A stretch of DNA of 18,591 nt, taken from CAYOXX01 sp964408025 (GTDB taxonomy: Bacteria > Acidobacteriota > DATKUA01). The stretch covers positions 1 to 18,591 of the forward strand of contig CAYOXX010000063.1 in the NCBI GenBank assembly GCA_964408025.1. The letters are read 5' to 3'. The notes under the pieces were generated by a model that saw only the letters and a list, made by a program, of their open reading frames with translations, made no database searches and was not told the origin of the DNA. Of the stretch, positions 16,401-18,591 are shown piece after piece; positions within the stretch are counted from its first letter, which is position 1, and each line of letters begins with the position of its first letter. The position numbers and the translations under genes are program-made.

Positions 16401-18591
16401 TAGTAAATAGGAATGAACTGGTGCGGTGGTACGGCTCCGGGTTGAGTGGCCTGGCGATGATGAACCGGAACGGTATGTTCATCACCGGCACGAAGAAGCG
16501 CATCTCCACTCCCGCGCTGTAGTGCAGATTCCTGACGTTGATGCCGCCGGCGAAGGCGTTGCCCATGTCGACGAACGGCACCACGCGGATCTCCCTGCTG
16601 ATCAGGAACGCGTACTCGAAGTTAAACAGCAGCGAGCTGGTGCCGCCGATGATGCGGCCGTACTCGTCGCGCGGCCCGACGGTGCGCAGCTCGTAGCCAC
16701 GCAGCGTGTTCTCGCCGCCCATGAAGAAGCGCTCGAAAACCGGCAGCTCGGCAGTCTCGCCCAGCAGCTTGGCGTAGCCTACCTGCCCGCGGAAGCGCAC
16801 GATGTTGCGCGAGGTCAGCGGGAAGTTGGAGATGTGTTCGAAGATCATCTTGAGGAATGAGAAGTCGCCTCCGAAGATCTTGGCGCCATACTCGAGGCTT
16901 AGAGTGTCGCGGTGACCCCGCGTAGGCAGCAGCGGGTGGTCCACCGTGTTGCGCATCAGCGTCGGGGTGACGCTGCCGGTGGCGGTGCGGCCCTCCGGGA
17001 AGAAGATCGAGCTGCCGAATGGGAAGTCCGCAGGGTTGCGGACTTCCACAAGCTCGAAACGATATTCGAGGTAGAGCGAGATCCAACGGGAGAGGCGGTA
17101 CGATATGTTGGCGCGCCCGCCCTGACCCTTGCTGATGAAGTCCTGGAACTCGAAGGAGCGGCTGAAGAAGGTGACGCCGGCGCCGACGGGGCGGTCGAAC
17201 AGCCAGGGGTCGAAAAAGGATATCTGGTAGTTCTCGTTGCGGGCGCCGCTTTGCACCATTAGGCTGATGGTCTGCCCCTGGCCCCAGAAGTTGCTGGTGG
17301 AGAAGGCGAAGTTGAAGAAGGCTCCCTCGATGCCGCTGTAGCCGCCGCCGAACTGGATCGAGTTGCGGCCCGTCTCGGTGACGCTGATGTTGAGGTCGAT
17401 CGTCTTGTCGTCGTGGTTGGGGATGATCTCGGGCTCGACCGAGCCGAAGAAGCCGAGCTGGTTGAGCCGCCGCAGGCTGTCGCGCAGGGCCAGGTAGTTG
17501 AACGGCTGCTGCTCGAAGACGAATATGTTGCGGCGCAGCACCTTGTCGCGCGTCGCGCGGTTGCCCTCGAACTCGATGCGCCGGATGTGGTAGAGGTCCC
17601 CCTCGTTGAACGCGATCTCCAGGTCGACGTAGCCCAGCCTTTCGGGGATGTAGGTGATCCGGTCCTCGATGAAGGCGTTGATGTAGCCGCGCGAGTAGTA
17701 CGCCTCCTGCAGCTCCTCGATGCTCTTCTCGATCGCCTCGCGGTCGTAGAGGTCCCCCTCACGAAGCTGGAAGAAGGCGCGCAGAAATTCCTCCCTCATG
17801 ACGGTGGCGCCGGAGAAGGTGATCTCGTTGATGCGGTAGCGGATCCCCTCCCTGATCGGGATGGTGATGACCGCCTCGACGTGCCTGCTTTTGAACAGCG
17901 GATCGACTTCGATAGTCTCCACGATCGGATCCCTGACGGAGACTCGCAGGAAGCCGTGGGCGGCGTAGAAGCGCTCCAGTTCCGCTCTGTCCTCGTCGAG
18001 CAGAGTCGAGCTATAGATATTGTCCTTTTGCACCCAAGAGAAGATCCAGGTGGGGCGGCTCTTCTTCAGCACGCGCGTCAGCTCCCACTGGCTGAAGTGA
18101 TCGTTGCCGACGAAGCGCACCTCGCGGATGTTTACTCTGCTGCCCTCGGTTACGTGGAAGATCACGTCCATCTCGATCGGGTTTGCCTCGACCATCTCGT
18201 AGCTGACGTTGCCGAACTCCAGCCCCAGCTCGTCCAGCTCGCCACGGATGATCGTCGCCACCCTGGCCAGCACGGTGGGGTCCAGCAGAGCACCCTCGAC
18301 GATCTCCACCGACTCCTCTTCCAGCCGCTCGTCGAGCGTCCCCCTGCTGAGAGCCCGCAGGCCTTCGTATCGCACCTCGCGCACCAACGGCAGTTCCTCG
18401 ACCGCGATGGTCACCACCACGGCCCCGGCGGCGGCGTCGCTGCGCAGTATCCTCAGGTTCGAGAACCAACCGGTGTTCCAGAGCGCCCGGAAGTCGTTTC
18501 TCAGGAGCCGCTCGTCGTAGCGGTCGCCGGCCGCCAGGGTTACGTATGTGAGGATGGTCTCGGTCGGGATGCGCCGGTTGCCCTCTATCGC
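16384..18591 (-). CDS. bamA: Outer membrane protein assembly factor BamA (N-terminal end outside window)
   Basis: Central pore of the BAM complex, which folds beta-barrel proteins into the outer membrane. 735 residues are visible, and the frame runs off the window end, so only the signal peptide and first few residues are missing. Five POTRA domains can be followed. The first begins AIEGNRRIPTETIL in codons beyond the ATG at 18420. Later ones start VREVRYEGLR, IREVRFVGN, INEITFSGA and IRRIEFEGN. The 16-stranded barrel follows, with SFFDPWLFDRPVG and the loop 6 motif LRGY (family VRGF/Y). The C terminus is GSIF, ending in the Phe typical of outer-membrane barrels. It heads bamA-skp-lpxD. The ATG at 18420 is internal. 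Confidence 0.96.
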   Translation of the reverse strand, partial: AIEGNRRIPTETILTYVTLAAGDRYDERLLRNDFRALWNTGWFSNLRILRSDAAAGAVVVTIAVEELPLVREVRYEGLRALSRGTLDERLEEESVEIVEGALLDPTVLARVATIIRGELDELGLEFGNVSYEMVEANPIEMDVIFHVTEGSRVNIREVRFVGNDHFSQWELTRVLKKSRPTWIFSWVQKDNIYSSTLLDEDRAELERFYAAHGFLRVSVRDPIVETIEVDPLFKSRHVEAVITIPIREGIRYRINEITFSGATVMREEFLRAFFQLREGDLYDREAIEKSIEELQEAYYSRGYINAFIEDRITYIPERLGYVDLEIAFNEGDLYHIRRIEFEGNRATRDKVLRRNIFVFEQQPFNYLALRDSLRRLNQLGFFGSVEPEIIPNHDDKTIDLNISVTETGRNSIQFGGGYSGIEGAFFNFAFSTSNFWGQGQTISLMVQSGARNENYQISFFDPWLFDRPVGAGVTFFSRSFEFQDFISKGQGGRANISYRLSRWISLYLEYRFELVEVRNPADFPFGSSIFFPEGRTATGSVTPTLMRNTVDHPLLPTRGHRDTLSLEYGAKIFGGDFSFLKMIFEHISNFPLTSRNIVRFRGQVGYAKLLGETAELPVFERFFMGGENTLRGYELRTVGPRDEYGRIIGGTSSLLFNFEYAFLISREIRVVPFVDMGNAFAGGINVRNLHYSAGVEMRFFVPVMNIPFRFIIARPLNPEPYHRTSSFLFTIGSIF

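Overview
The window looks like the chromosome of a GC-rich, Gram-negative bacterium, probably a metagenome-assembled scaffold. lpxD, bamA and skp show an outer membrane with lipid A. A run of ten N flanked by the same 9-mer is a scaffolding join. No gene closely matches a familiar model organism, so I do not name a phylum. Most of the sequence is around 60-65% GC, but the restriction-modification (RM) locus and its upstream region fall to about one third GC in places.

Layout. 1-2013 (+): the C-terminal half of pyruvate phosphate dikinase, cut by the window edge, then a small cupin protein. 5133-2058 (-): a three-gene amino-sugar cassette, with a WecD-like N-acetyltransferase, a family 2 glycosyltransferase of the polyprenyl-phosphate type with two C-terminal membrane segments, and a WecE-like aminotransferase. 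5507-7282 (+): a secreted protein of four PPC-type repeats plus an NTF2-like tail. 10760-7441 (-): lysS followed by a gamma-glutamyltransferase gene whose apparent frameshift is an assembly artefact. 11080-14514 (+): a type IIG / ISP-like RM enzyme divided into two open frames. 18591-14604 (-): bamA, skp and lpxD, the usual outer-membrane and lipid A cluster, with bamA cut by the window end.

How they fit together. The bamA-skp-lpxD cluster builds the outer membrane. The WecD/GT2/WecE trio is predicted to make and transfer an N-acetylated 4-amino-4,6-dideoxy sugar, perhaps through a lipid-phosphate carrier, onto a cell-surface glycan. lysS and ggt are housekeeping and periplasmic amino-acid or glutathione functions.

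The most unusual part is the RM locus. The nuclease and methyltransferase domains end at a stop codon, and the target-recognition part starts again 147 nt later in the same frame with its own ribosome binding site. The spacer carries a 15-bp palindrome and four in-frame stops including the one that ends the first half. The target-recognition part contains a sharp AT-rich patch. The upstream half appears to have a leaderless promoter.
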